A program made the translations under genes and the position numbers. Below, one piece after another: positions 1-9,386 of a stretch of 64,000 nucleotides of DNA. Source of the DNA: Calvatia gigantea (taxonomy: Eukaryota; Basidiomycota; Agaricomycetes; Agaricales; Lycoperdaceae); assembly GCA_025093985.1 (NCBI GenBank), contig JACAAK010000004.1, positions 744,001 to 808,000 on the forward strand, given 5' to 3'. Numbering within the stretch: position 1 is the first letter of the stretch; the number at the start of each line of letters is the position of its first letter. The notes beneath the pieces were generated by a model. That model saw only the letters and a program-made list of their open reading frames with translations, did no database searches and was not told where the DNA came from.

Positions 1-930
1 ATCGACACAATGCACATGCCCCCCTCCCATGGTCACAAGTACATCGTGCAGGCACGCTGCAGCTTAACTGGATGGCCAGAATGGCGCGCGCTCACTCGTG
101 AAACCGGTCGCACTCTCGGCACATTCATCTTCGAAGAGATCCTCTGCAGATGGGGCGGATTAGAGGAAATCGTGACTGACAACGGATCAGCGTTTGTAGC
201 GGCACTCGATTGGCTCGCGGAAAAATATCACATTCGACATATCCGAATTTCGGCTTACAACTCACAAGCGAATGGGGTGGTGGAGACAACGCATAGGACA
301 ATTCGCAATGCACTAGTCAAGGTGTGCAACGGCGACGTTCGAAAATGGTACGAACATGCCCCATATGTCTTTTGGGCAGATCGGGTCACCACACGCAAGT
401 CCACAGGGCATACGCCCTATTATATGGTCCACGGAGTTGAACCACTCTTACCATTCGACATCTCCGAAGCGATGTTCTTATCACCACCCATCACCCACAA
501 GGTCTCGGATGTCGATCTCATTGCAATTTGAGCTCGAGCCCTCGAAAAACACGAAGATGATCTCTCTTACATAGCCGGACAAGTCTTTGCAGCACGATTC
601 AATTCCCTCAAAGACTTCGAGCGACGTTTCGCTAATCGGATCACAGACTACGACTTTGCGCCGGGCTCCCTCGTTCTTGTTCTCAATAAGAAAATCGAGC
701 CTGATGTCGGTCGAAAATGTAAGCCGCGATATTTCGGTCCGATGGTTGTTGTCAAACGACTCCGGAGCGGAGCTTATATCCTCGCCGAAGTCAACGGAAC
801 GGTCTCGAAATTAATATTCGCTGCATTCCGCCTTATACCCTACTGTGCTAGGTCACGACATCAGCTACAAGTCACGGAATTCGTGGATCCGAAGGAGTTG
901 GCAGGATCAGATGGAGAGGACAGGGAGTGA
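1..930 (+). pseudogene. pol: Ty3/gypsy integrase, C-terminal part (element G0)
   Basis: This is the 3' end of a pol gene that enters from the left edge of the window. The frame starting at position 10 runs to a TGA at 928-930 with one internal TGA at 529-531. It shows part of an integrase catalytic core: the second catalytic Asp in VTDNGSAF, the Glu in the stretch NSQANGVVE, then the conserved tail RRFANRITDYDF and PRYFGPMVVVKR. Integrase inserts retrotransposon cDNA into the chromosome. The same motifs occur in element G3 (35230-36477, - strand), so G0 and G3 belong to one lineage. The first catalytic Asp and the zinc finger lie upstream of the window. Family assignment is secure; the internal stop makes this copy defective. 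Confidence 0.88.
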
Positions 931-1059
931 AGGGGATTTGGCAACTGAGGACAGTTGCTATCAGAAAAAAATGGGCAGGTATAGGGGAGTCAAGACGGCT
1001 ACGCGAGGACGATGCGTAGACGATGGAATTGGTGAGCTCGGAGGAGTTAGGGGTTTCAG

Positions 1060-1340
1060 TTTGGACTATTCCATTTTTGTTAACTTTCGATCCTTTTCTG
1101 GTTTTTCGATATTGTGTACTATTTACTTGACCCTAATAGTTCCTCAGCTTTCGTAGAATAGTCTAGGAATCTTGTCGAATATTCGCTACGTAGTCTGCAG
1201 TAGTTATAAAAGCCATGGTCATGCCGTAGTTTACAGTTTTCGCTACCTTACACTAACTTACTATTCTCTTGTTTTCGTTACTACCAATAAAATTCGTTCT
1301 CTAATCTCTTTCTCTACGTCTACGAAACTCCCGCCCTACA
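1060..1340 (+). repeat. Probable 3' LTR of gypsy element G0
   Basis: This non-coding stretch after the integrase has a TTATAAAA box near 1204 and an AATAAA signal near 1287, the spacing expected of an LTR promoter and polyadenylation region. It probably ends with CA at 1340, where homology to copia gag begins. The left boundary is a guess because the partner LTR is outside the window. Confidence 0.5.
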
Positions 1341-1571
1341 CCAGGTAAGCCATAAGAACTGGCCAGCTGCAACCAGAATATGTGAGCATTGTGAGCAGAA
1401 TACTTCAGCATGCTGTTGGGGAGAGTTGACTCAATCAACCCAAGTATGCACATCCAGAGGTTGTTAGCCATACCAATACTGTGGCACTCATCCACAGTTA
1501 TTGGAATTGGAGATCCCGGATGCAACAGATGGGCTGGTAAAGTGGAGGTCGCTACAACCACAGGGTAATCA
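1341..1571 (-). pseudogene. gag: Ty1/copia gag fragment
   Basis: Read on the minus strand, this fragment contains the block HSIGMANNLWM followed by LGLIEST. The copia gag N-terminal part at 60858-61213 has the counterpart HRSVGMANNLQM followed by LGLIEAT, so the two are homologous. It is directly fused to the 3' portion of a copia LTR (1572-1910) with no intervening leader, which indicates a deletion or recombination junction. No start codon or complete gag domain remains. It is a dead fragment. Confidence 0.7.
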
Positions 1572-1910
1572 GCATTGTAGACAGTAGCTAAGGAATATCG
1601 TAGAGACAGGATGGTAAGAAAGACTTAATTGTCTAAAGTATCTATACATATTACATAGAGCTTATATATCTAATGTCTCTGGTCTGTGTGCCATTCTACC
1701 TATACAGGTGAGATCTTATCTGCCAGTAGCATATACAGAGCATAATGCATACTACACATGTATCTAATAGACCATGTAGCCAGCAACCTAGAGTGTGGTC
1801 TAGTACTGTGTCTGTAGCTCATTATCTCACTTCTAATAGTGAAGTACTTGAGACCCATTTCAGCTGTAAATAGACTGAACCAACATAGTGGTATGGATCA
1901 AGATTCAATA
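1572..1910 (-). repeat. Copia-type LTR, 3'-truncated, minus orientation
   Basis: The reverse complement matches the copia LTR at 60206-60612 from its start (TATTGAATCT here, TGTTGAATCT there) almost to its end. The last ~40 bp are missing and replaced by gag sequence. It forms the left arm of a large inverted repeat with 1911-2342. Confidence 0.75.
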
Positions 1911-2342
1911 ATAACAAAGCTATGGACATAGTACTAGACCACACTTTAGGTTGCTGACTACATAGTCTATTAGATACATATGTAGTATGTATTATGCTCT
2001 GTATATGCTACTGGCAGATAAGATCTCACCTGTATAGGTAGAATGGCACACAGACCAGAGACATTAGATATATAAGCTCTATGTAATATGTATAGATACT
2101 TTAGACAATTAAGTGCTACTGGTAGATAAGACCTCACCTGTTTATGGGTTTAGAGTGCACAGACCAGGGATTATATGTATATAAACCTCTATGTAGTATA
2201 TGTATGTCCTTAAGACAATTTAGTCTACCTTTCACTTGAACTACCACCTCTTAAGTGAACTTCTAACAACTCTCTAGTATTCCTGGTGAGTATGACTACC
2301 CTCCACCACTAGCATAGCTACTGTAGTGTACTTGTCTCAACA
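1911..2342 (+). repeat. Copia-type LTR, 5'-truncated, plus orientation
   Basis: This is the same LTR family as 60206-60612. It lacks roughly the first 90 bp and ends with the family terminus TCTCAACA. It lies head to head with the LTR at 1572-1910, so about 1572-1820 and 1912-2160 are imperfect inverted repeats. Confidence 0.75.
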
Positions 2343-2564
2343 AAAGTATCTTGTAGGGATTTTGTATTATGTTTATATATTTAGTAAGGGGATTTACTAT
2401 TCCAGTTGGAATACAACCAGAGGTTGGAATAGGTTTTTTGCTTGTTAATACAGTCATGTTTTTTACACTCCAGGCAAGTACCTTTGTGTTGTACCTTCTT
2501 CTGAACTTATGGCTCTGTCCAGGATACCCACATCACAATCCTACTAGTACTGTAAATGCACTGT
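2343..2564. other. Unassigned stretch between copia LTR pieces
   Basis: This short AT-rich stretch holds most of a hydrophobic 74-residue open frame (2369-2593, +) that I do not recognise. It is flanked by LTR fragments and is most likely non-coding debris. Confidence 0.3.
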
Positions 2565-2702
2565 TTGTGATGTCTAGTGCTATGCTACTGTAGTTGTACT
2601 CATCTCAACAGTTATCTTGCTTCTGAGAGTGAAGTACTTGAGACCCTGTTTCAGCTATAAATATACTGAACCAACATAGTGGTATGGGATCAAGATTCAA
2701 CA
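2565..2702. repeat. Copia LTR remnants, tail to head
   Basis: A plus-oriented LTR 3' end (terminating in CTCATCTCAACA near 2609) is followed by a minus-oriented LTR 5' end that finishes at 2702 (reverse complement begins TGTTGAATCT). The insertion at 2702 truncates DUF6533 copy 1, because sequence to its right aligns with the equivalent part of copy 3. Confidence 0.6.
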
Positions 2703-4223
2703 ACTTTGTGAGAAAGATTGCATTGAAAATAGTGAGCAAAACCCAACCATTCCAATAGACCACTCTGGAGAGTTGTGAATTACCAGCTGCTCAGACTAAT
2801 ATGACATATGAATTCTAGATCACTATGAAAACAAAATATAGATTTACATGTTGGCATACCCTGAACAATCAAGAGTAGCAGGAGACCTGTTTTTGCTGTC
2901 ACCCAATACAAGCTTTCCAGTAAATAGAACACTTACTTCCATCATAAAATGTCAACAATCCAAACATTAAGGCTATATATAAATGTTGTGCCTCAATAGT
3001 GCATCCTGTTAACTGAGGAACAGCTGGTGCTTTAACTGTTGAAAAATATCATGGTTTAGTGGTTAGGTCAACAATAGCTACTAAAGCATATACAAATAGA
3101 TGATTTAGCAAATAGGCCAGCAAGTATAAGGCATGTTGTCCACACTACACCAAATACACCAAACAGTCTAAAGGTCAATTTCCTGCCCTTTCCATAAGCA
3201 GCCCATGTCCTCATTGTTAATATTACTATAGTGGTATAAGCAGACAAATTGTTGGTTGAACAAGCCAGGACATACATATTGCAAGACATTGGCCAACAAC
3301 CATTGATGCTGATCCATTCTATAATAAATTATACATTCACTGATTCAAAAGGCTCACTTACAGCCCATATATTGATAAGATACTCTACATGCATATTTGG
3401 ATAGCCTATAACCAAACTGATCTAAAAAAAGATTCCATGAACCTAGTGTCATACCAGATCAATGAGAGAAATTGACCTACAGTAGAACATTGCAGAGATA
3501 TCAACAAAAGGCAGATAGCAGTTAAGAAGGAACAGTAGCTTTGTTATGCCCCATGGTGAGTTCCAAAGGAGTGAAATCTCCAAGTCAAGTATTAACAACC
3601 AGTCAAATGTAAGGGCAACCCACAGTCTGAGTGGCTTGGGGATGTGAGGCTCTCACAAGTCAGGCAAAGCAGACAAGTGGGTAACTGTGGGGGAATCCTT
3701 AGCTATATTACAAACATGTGTACAGACTACATACCTGTGGGGGAATCCTTAGAGAATTGGATAAGGGTCCCCTGCAGGTGTACCAGTTGATATATAGTAC
3801 TCTGCTGTCCATTGTCCTATTGTTTCATTATGTACATAAGTCCATCATTGTCTGTTGGGATCTCCAGTTGTTATTCATGTCCATGCAGCTGAGTGTGGAT
3901 GAGGGTGTAGGCTTGTGGGACAGTCTGGGGGGACTGTTGGGGGTTGCCCTGACATCAAAGATCTAAAAGAACAGCTGAAAATCCACAGGTCTAATAATAA
4001 TTATAGGGTCATACCAAAAGTGTGACACTTGGAACTTCATTGAGTATCAGCATTGATAATAGAGGATTTTGCCAGATGAGAAACACACCCAGGCAACACT
4101 ATAGATGAGCCTGTATAAGTCATCAAGTCAAGATAATTGACAGTAACATACACTAATCCACCATGCATCTTCAACCTCAGGAACTAGTTTGTGAACAGCC
4201 TGTGGCACATCCAGACTTGCCAT
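2703..4223 (-). pseudogene. DUF6533 family membrane protein, copy 1 (3'-truncated)
   Basis: This is a degenerate copy of a multi-exon basidiomycete gene. The ATG lies at 4223 (exon 1 begins MASLDVPQAVHKL, cf. MANSDTS in copy 2). A later exon near 3540-3610 gives DWLLILDLEISLLWNSPWG and KLLFLLNCYLPF, the signature of the DUF6533 domain. Another exon (3289-3068) carries the hydrophobic segment with MRTWAAYGKG. Family members are predicted multi-pass membrane proteins of unknown function. The C-terminal exon kept in copies 2 and 3 is lost at the copia LTR boundary at 2702. A 347-bp element interrupts an intron. The sequence is CpG-poor. Family assignment rests on the domain motif; function is unknown. 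Confidence 0.75.
3608..3954. mobile_element. 347-bp solo-LTR-like insertion with TCAAA duplication
   Basis: The element begins TGTAAGGGCAACCC and ends GGGTTGCCCTGACA, so its ends are inverted over about 14 bp. It is flanked by TCAAA on both sides (3603-3607 and 3955-3959). The homologous sites in DUF6533 copies 2 and 3 lack it (CCAATCAAAG near 13735). It contains CTGTGGGGGAATCCTTAG twice (from 3685 and 3735) and a TATA-like run near 3791. The TG/CA ends and 5-bp duplication favour a solo LTR; a small inverted-repeat transposon is the alternative. Confidence 0.75.
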
Positions 4224-4814
4224 TGATGGATATTGTAAGTACAGTACTGGTGTTGTCTGTAGTGGGAGAGAGAGGGATATGTGTTGTACTTCCCTCTCAT
4301 ATCACCAATAAATACTGGCTCTTTGAACTCCACAACAGAGTCATATCTTGATGTAAACCACCTCCATGGAGTCCTATTCTGATGTGTAAAATCACTTGTT
4401 CATCAGCTTGAATGTACTGCAACTACTATGTTTGATCATCACTCAAGTCAAGATGGATACACCATAGGGACAGGATTATGCCTTCCAAAATGCTACTGAT
4501 AACCCAGTTAGTTGAGCCCCGTATACAGGTAGAGCAATGGCTGGCCTCGAGAACGGGCAGTATGAATGAGAACGGTGAAGCAACAGTCTCTGTCAAAATG
4601 CCTTGCTTGCTTTGCATTCCGCTCTTCAATCAGCATCGAACATGGGGCAATTGATGGTATTCAGTATGGTGCTGACGAGATGGTTCAATGCTTGGAACAA
4701 TTTGACGTGTGATGGGTGAGATGGCAGAATGTTGTGAAAAGCGAGAGCCAGATGCGAACAACTTGAAATAGACCGGAGCCGTCGAGCCAAATCAAGCATC
4801 TTGCTGACGACTAG
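4224..4814. other. Duplicated intergenic spacer upstream of DUF6533 copy 1
   Basis: The sequence up to about 4440 resembles the spacers upstream of copies 2 (14015-14220) and 3 (21694-21900), including a GTTTGATCAT-type block near 4431. No convincing coding sequence is seen. Beyond about 4500 the composition becomes more CpG-rich. Confidence 0.45.
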
Positions 4815-5094
4815 TCAATCCAAAGTGCAGCATTCACCTGCGGTCGACTCAGCACCGAAATACATGGAACTTAAGTAGTCCGAATGTGCCATAGGGCTGG
4901 AAAGAAAATCATTGGGGTAGTTCAAGATGCCTTGCATTGAGGCTCGGGTGTCGAGTGACTTCATCGTTGGGAAGCTCCTTTGTGTGCCATCAATCACTGG
5001 GGTCTGGGTCATGCAACGTAACATGTTGGCGTCAGTCCCAGATGAATGGAAGTTGGGGTCTCGGAGAGTTGCTGTGCTTTGTTGGCCAAAGGTA
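4815..5094 (-). CDS. Unrecognised protein, candidate last exon
   Basis: On the minus strand an open frame of about 90 codons ends at a stop at 4815. It begins after a plausible acceptor: a CTAAC branch-like motif about 13-16 nt before CAG at 5094/5095. The in-frame ATG at 5024 is internal to this exon. The peptide contains TPVIDGTQRSFPTMKSLDT and DFLSSPMAHSDYLSS and is polar and Ser/Thr-rich, without membrane segments. I do not recognise a family. It lies between DUF6533 copy 1 and a CCT2 fragment. It may be a remnant of a neighbouring host gene, or chance. Confidence 0.3.
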
Positions 5095-5439
5095 GCTGTG
5101 AAGTACAGGTGTTAGCCAGAAGCAGAAATGATGAAACGATTGAACGTGTGCATGATATCGTTGAGATCTAGTGGATGGTACTTCTACAACCGCGGCGCGT
5201 AGTATGTCTTCATCGCACCTGGCCCCACTTCGCCGTGATGCCTTTGCTTTCCTGATTCCGGCATCCTTATGACCAAAACTACCAGGAGAAGCTACAGCGA
5301 GTGAGAGCGACCCTCAGCAAAATCGAGCGGAGAGAAAATTCCCAGTAAAGAGTAGGGAGGCGTGGAGGAGACAGGTGGATCAAGCAAGCGTATTCGGACT
5401 CTGTTGCATCGAAAGATACCCCTCTTTCAACCTCATTTT

Positions 5440-5770
5440 CACTAGGTTTCACCAATTTCATCCTTGGAGAGAGTATCGTCGTAAACTCACCAAAACAGAT
5501 GGAAAACTGCGTGGTTGCGAGAGCCAACACCTGTGCGCTGATTCATCCCAACTCTCGAAGGCAGCCGCCCCGTGAAACTGTTGACACGAACAGGCCATCA
5601 AAGTGTTCAGAGCCCAGTATGCGGGTGTGCCCCTACCCTCTCCACAAGTAATTCACGCTCTGATTTTCAAAATGAGCGCACACGCAGCTGGCTCACAGCA
5701 CCGACGCCTTCGTGAACAACGATCACTTGATATGTGACGTGAAGCTATGAAGCTTGAAGGGGTTTTACAC
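5440..5770 (+). pseudogene. CCT2: CCT2 (TCP-1 beta) fragment, copy 0
   Basis: One frame reads FILGESIVVNSPKQMENC, matching the CCT2 intermediate/apical region that links DEGFILDK to VNxPKRIENAK. It is followed in another frame by IKVFRAQ (cf. DKIKVFGAR) and, after an intron-like GTAATTCACGC, by KMRAQLAHSTDAFVNN (cf. KMKAKVxKIxAHGINCFVNR). The same intron position is seen in copies A (about 7468) and C (about 18331). Only this internal portion is visible, and frameshifts make it non-functional. Confidence 0.65.
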
Positions 5771-6254
5771 CAAATATCAATATCACCGATGCCAACACCT
5801 GGCTATTTACAGCGCTGCATACAGGTTGGGCGATATCAGCTTCGAAGATGCGAACATTGGAGCACCATTTTCTTTCGAGCCCCGTATTCGTGATCAATCA
5901 TTTTAGAACACAAGGGAGATAACACCGACTGTTATTACAATGGTGAGGAGATTGGAAGCTTAAGATTTTGATGCGTGTGATGAGTGGGGTGGTGGAATGT
6001 TGCGGAACGGGTGCTGTTTGCATCTTTTGTGGATATTAAGGAGATGGAAGTTGTGGCAATTCATAATGCCTCGCTAACTGAAGGTTCACGTAAATGAGAT
6101 ACGGTCACCGGGTATAGACTGTAAGTGCAAGCTACAATAGAACATCTGGATGGACATCCAAAGGGGTCAAGTCGAATATAGGCATATTCACGTGACCCGA
6201 AACTAGCCGATATTCCGATTCTTCGATGATGTGTGTCCAGCGTCATGTACTAAA
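5771..6254. other. Spacer with no recognised gene
   Basis: The stretch is CpG-containing and has no long open frame. I see no similarity to the other repeats in the window apart from lying between two CCT2 fragments. Confidence 0.3.
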
Positions 6255-8385
6255 CCTTCGCCATTCTCCTTCGTGGCAGCCTCACCAATAAGCAAGTAAG
6301 AGCCATGCGATAACGAGAATTAACATTTAACACCCTCTGGATAAGCTGCAGAGGAAAATGTCTAATGCGCACCGCTCACCCTTCGTCGGTGCCCTCGCCA
6401 TCGGCGACCTCGTCGAGTCCACCCTAGGGACTTGAGGGTATAACCAAGATCCTCTGATCTGCCTTAACCGGGGAAATTAACATTACTTCAAAACTCGTTC
6501 GCCTTCCTCATCCTAACATTCTTAGCACGCAAACAGTTAAACTAAAACTATGGTGAACGAGCGGCTCTTGGGAAGAGAGCGCGTAGAAACACCTCCCAGT
6601 GATAGGGAGGATAGGGGCACGGAGATGATAGGGTTTTTATTCAGTGACAAGGAAACCTACCCGACATACGGATGTCATTCGGATTTCCCTCAGTGTGGTA
6701 CTCTTTTAAACGTCGTTCAGCTTCCATTGGCCATCATTAACGACTTTTTCAAATGTCAACTCCTCTCAGCAATACCGCCGCACGTGACGGCTCGTTCGTC
6801 TGATATCCCCTTGGCTGGACGTCCACCAACGCCATTGAACTTCTACGTGAATTGGAGCGGGGAAAAGGGATGTCGATCGTTCGTGCGTAGCGTTTTTCTT
6901 CGCGCATTGATACTTGGGATTGTTGAGCGTATTACAGGGACGATCCACAAAGGTTCATCCATTCGACGGTGCACGGATAACGCTATCATCGCAAGTCTTG
7001 GCTCAGGATGAAGTTATGAACTCGCGATGGATGCCGCGTTATGGTTATAGGAGCAATCGCCCTCTCGTACGATGTACAAATACCTCGCACCACTGAACGC
7101 AAAGGGGTCGATAGACTTCGGACTTCGGCATGCCTAAACATCAAATAGGTCAGAGGCAAGCTGGTAGGTTTATACCCTAATGAGGGTGCGCCCTTCGCCT
7201 ATTCTCCCTCTTTCACTTCTCATTCTTGGTCAGGTTTCATCCTTGACAGATTTATCACAACAAGCTCACAGAATCAAGGATTCCAATAGCCAACAACCAT
7301 ATATACCTAACCCTCATTCTCGGCACTTTCAACGCGACTATCCCACAAAGCTGCGCAAATGGGCAAAATTCAAGTGTTCGGCAACCCGGTTAAGAGCCAA
7401 CAGTACAGGGAAATTTCTTGCACTCAAACGCGCAGAGCACGTACGGTCGTCCTCTCATTTCTTCACGTAACCCGTCCACACCCTGATTCTATTTTTTCTG
7501 ATAAGAAAGGGAGAGCCGGGGTCGACGGTTTGCCTCACATGGCATCAAGACTTTCTTGAGATACCAACTCATCTCCAGCTACCCCAAATTCCAATCAATT
7601 ATGGTGATTAGACACCCCGATTGCGTGTGGAGGGACTTTCATTTAGTTGCTGGTGATTGCCAGTACCTGGGATCGGCCTGACCTCATCTAACTCGAACAT
7701 TTTGGATTGGTAACGCGTTCATTCATTCATTTTCGTCCCGAGCTCACTTTTTTAACTCATCAAATTCTCCGGTGTAGCAGTGGGCTAAGTGTGCGCAGTA
7801 GTCCTCCGGGGCTCAACAAACCAAACGGTCGACGAAGCAGAACGCCTCCACGACGCCCTCCGCCCTCTCACAAAAAGTCGAACAAGCTCGAACAATTCCT
7901 GGTGGCGGATGTTCCGGAATGCTCATGAGCTGTGCTATATAGGGTGTAACTAGGGGCGTGGAAAGGGAGTGCACGACTGCGACAAGGCATTTAGGAAGGC
8001 CCCGAGACAGATTCCCGTGGTTCTGGCGGATATTGCTAAATTTGACTCGAGTGGTCTTGTGCCGAGGTTGGGGGTGGCGCATTATGAGGGACGGATGGGC
8101 GCTGGGCTTAGTATGTTCTTTTGCCTCATGTGTCCTCCGTCGGGTTGCGATGACTGTACACGTTGTTTTTCAGATATGGACTAGGAGAAGATTGCGCCTA
8201 TGAAGACGCTGGTTGTAATAGAGAGTTACAAGTCGAAGAGGCAGGCCATCTTCAGTATGACCGAGGCGACGGAGGTGATCACTCGGTGCATTTTACTGTT
8301 GTCATGCTCGCCCACCATACTGATAGTGGAAAATCAAGGGGGATGATATTCCAAGAGTAGCGCCACTTAAGCGCGAAGCTGTCCA
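6255..8385 (+). pseudogene. CCT2: CCT2 (TCP-1 beta) pseudogene, copy A (near full span)
   Basis: CCT2 is a subunit of the eukaryotic chaperonin TRiC/CCT, which folds actin and tubulin in the cytosol. Landmarks occur in the correct order: FVGALAIGDLVESTLG near 6390, GEINIT near 6472, FDGARITLSSQVLAQD near 6961 (cf. NIARTTLSSKVLAQD), STGKFLALKRAEH near 7400, QLISSYPK near 7565, QTVDEAERLHDALRPL near 7820, and AFRKAPRQIPVVLADIAKFDSS then HYEG near 7990-8090. IESYKSKRQ follows near 8210, and after a last intron DDIPRVAPLKRE near 8343. These fall in different frames with stops, so the gene is dead. Intron positions are shared with copy C, so this is a DNA-level duplicate rather than a retrocopy. 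Confidence 0.8.
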
Positions 8386-8599
8386 GATGAGACAATAGAA
8401 TACACTCGGTGATAAATATCCATCACTGCACGAGCCCTTTGAGCTGCCCGCGATTTGTTGCATCTTGGCGGTAGGGCGCACGCGATTTTCGTTCCACCTT
8501 CGTACCCCCTTGGTTCGTGGTGACTGGACTCTGGCCGACCACGCTTCACACGCCACTCCTTGATGACTCCACTCTTTCCTCACACAGCGGGGTTCAACT
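8386..8599. other. Duplicated 3' flank of CCT2
   Basis: The block CTGTCCAGATGAGACAA and following bases recur after CCT2 copy C (19177 onward), which shows that the duplicated unit extends past the chaperonin gene. No coding assignment is possible. Confidence 0.45.
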
Positions 8600-8770
8600 C
8601 ATTACTAACGGGTCCTGAGAACTCACCAAATTTCCCGGCGCCATATACACGGCGGGCCTTTCGTGGATAATTGAATCGACGGCCGACAGAACCAAGCGAT
8701 CATTCCGTGACTGCTCTTTACCGCCCCAGTCTTCGACAATGAGTGCTCAGAATGCTTCCGGGGTTCCCTG
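8600..8770 (-). pseudogene. Unrecognised conserved segment X, copy 1
   Basis: On the minus strand this reads DRLVLSAVDSIIHERPAVYM, continuing APGNL before a GTGAGT donor-like site near 8623. The segment at 19400-19560 reads DRLVLSADSSFIHGGPAVYT then APRKF. Two copies at the same distance downstream of CCT2 suggest part of a neighbouring gene on the opposite strand. I do not recognise the family. Frame is preserved better than expected for spacer DNA, but only about 30 codons are comparable. Confidence 0.35.
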
Positions 8771-9190
8771 GGAGAGAACCTACGATACGCGTGAAGGACA
8801 AACCTGCCATTACAGTTACGGTGGGGGTTTGAGCAGGCGGTGGTTGGTCTTCCCAACCGAACGCGTAGCTAGCTGTGTGCGCACCTATCGTCTGCAAGGT
8901 GCAAAAACGGGTTGGCACCGGGTGTTCGCGTGAGGTTGCAAAAATGGTTAGTTAATGTGTCCCACCCTTTTGAGGTCGACGCACCCTCCTTAATCAGTGC
9001 CCGCTTCCAAGCTTCAACACACCCTCTCGCTAAACTTCTCGCGTTCTCCATCGTGCGCACACAGGTGCCACTTTTACTAACTTCGAAACCTTTCCCACTC
9101 CTGATTCTGATATCCATTACACTCAAACAGCCAACTGATGATATGATGGGTGAGAGCGGCTGTTGGAAGGGGTGAACGTATCAACATCTT
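8771..9190. other. Unassigned CpG-rich spacer
   Basis: Overlapping short open frames occur on both strands, none with recognisable motifs. Nothing here is repeated elsewhere in the window as far as I can see. Confidence 0.3.
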
Positions 9191-9386
9191 TCAACGACAA
9201 AGAAGGAAGGAAGGTGTCAGTGAGGCTTAATGTGATATCACGCGAAGAAGCGTATGTACGTCACTAGATAACAGCCTTCCACTTCCCGTCAACGACAAGA
9301 AGGAAGGAACGTGTCAGTGAGGCCTAATGTGAGATCACGCGAAGAAGCCTACGTACGCCATCCGATAACAGTCTTCCCCCTCCCAG
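9191..9386. repeat. 98-bp tandem duplication
   Basis: Two adjacent copies begin TCAACGACAA at 9191 and at 9289, giving a 98-bp period. Both contain GAAGGAAGGAA, GTGTCAGTGAGGC, ATCACGCGAAGAAG and a GATAACAG block. They differ at scattered positions, so the duplication is not recent. Confidence 0.8.

Noticed and set aside
1620..2160. CRISPR or foldback DNA transposon
   Set aside because: The inverted repeat is explained by two copia LTRs in opposite orientation, matching 60206-60612.
2369..2593. 74-codon hydrophobic open frame as a small membrane protein
   Set aside because: It lies between LTR fragments and overlaps LTR sequence at its 3' end, with no support for a real gene.
6550..7011. 153-codon open frame as an independent gene
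   Set aside because: The DNA aligns with CCT2 copies B and C across this interval. The CCT2-like peptide segments lie in other frames, so the long frame is fortuitous.
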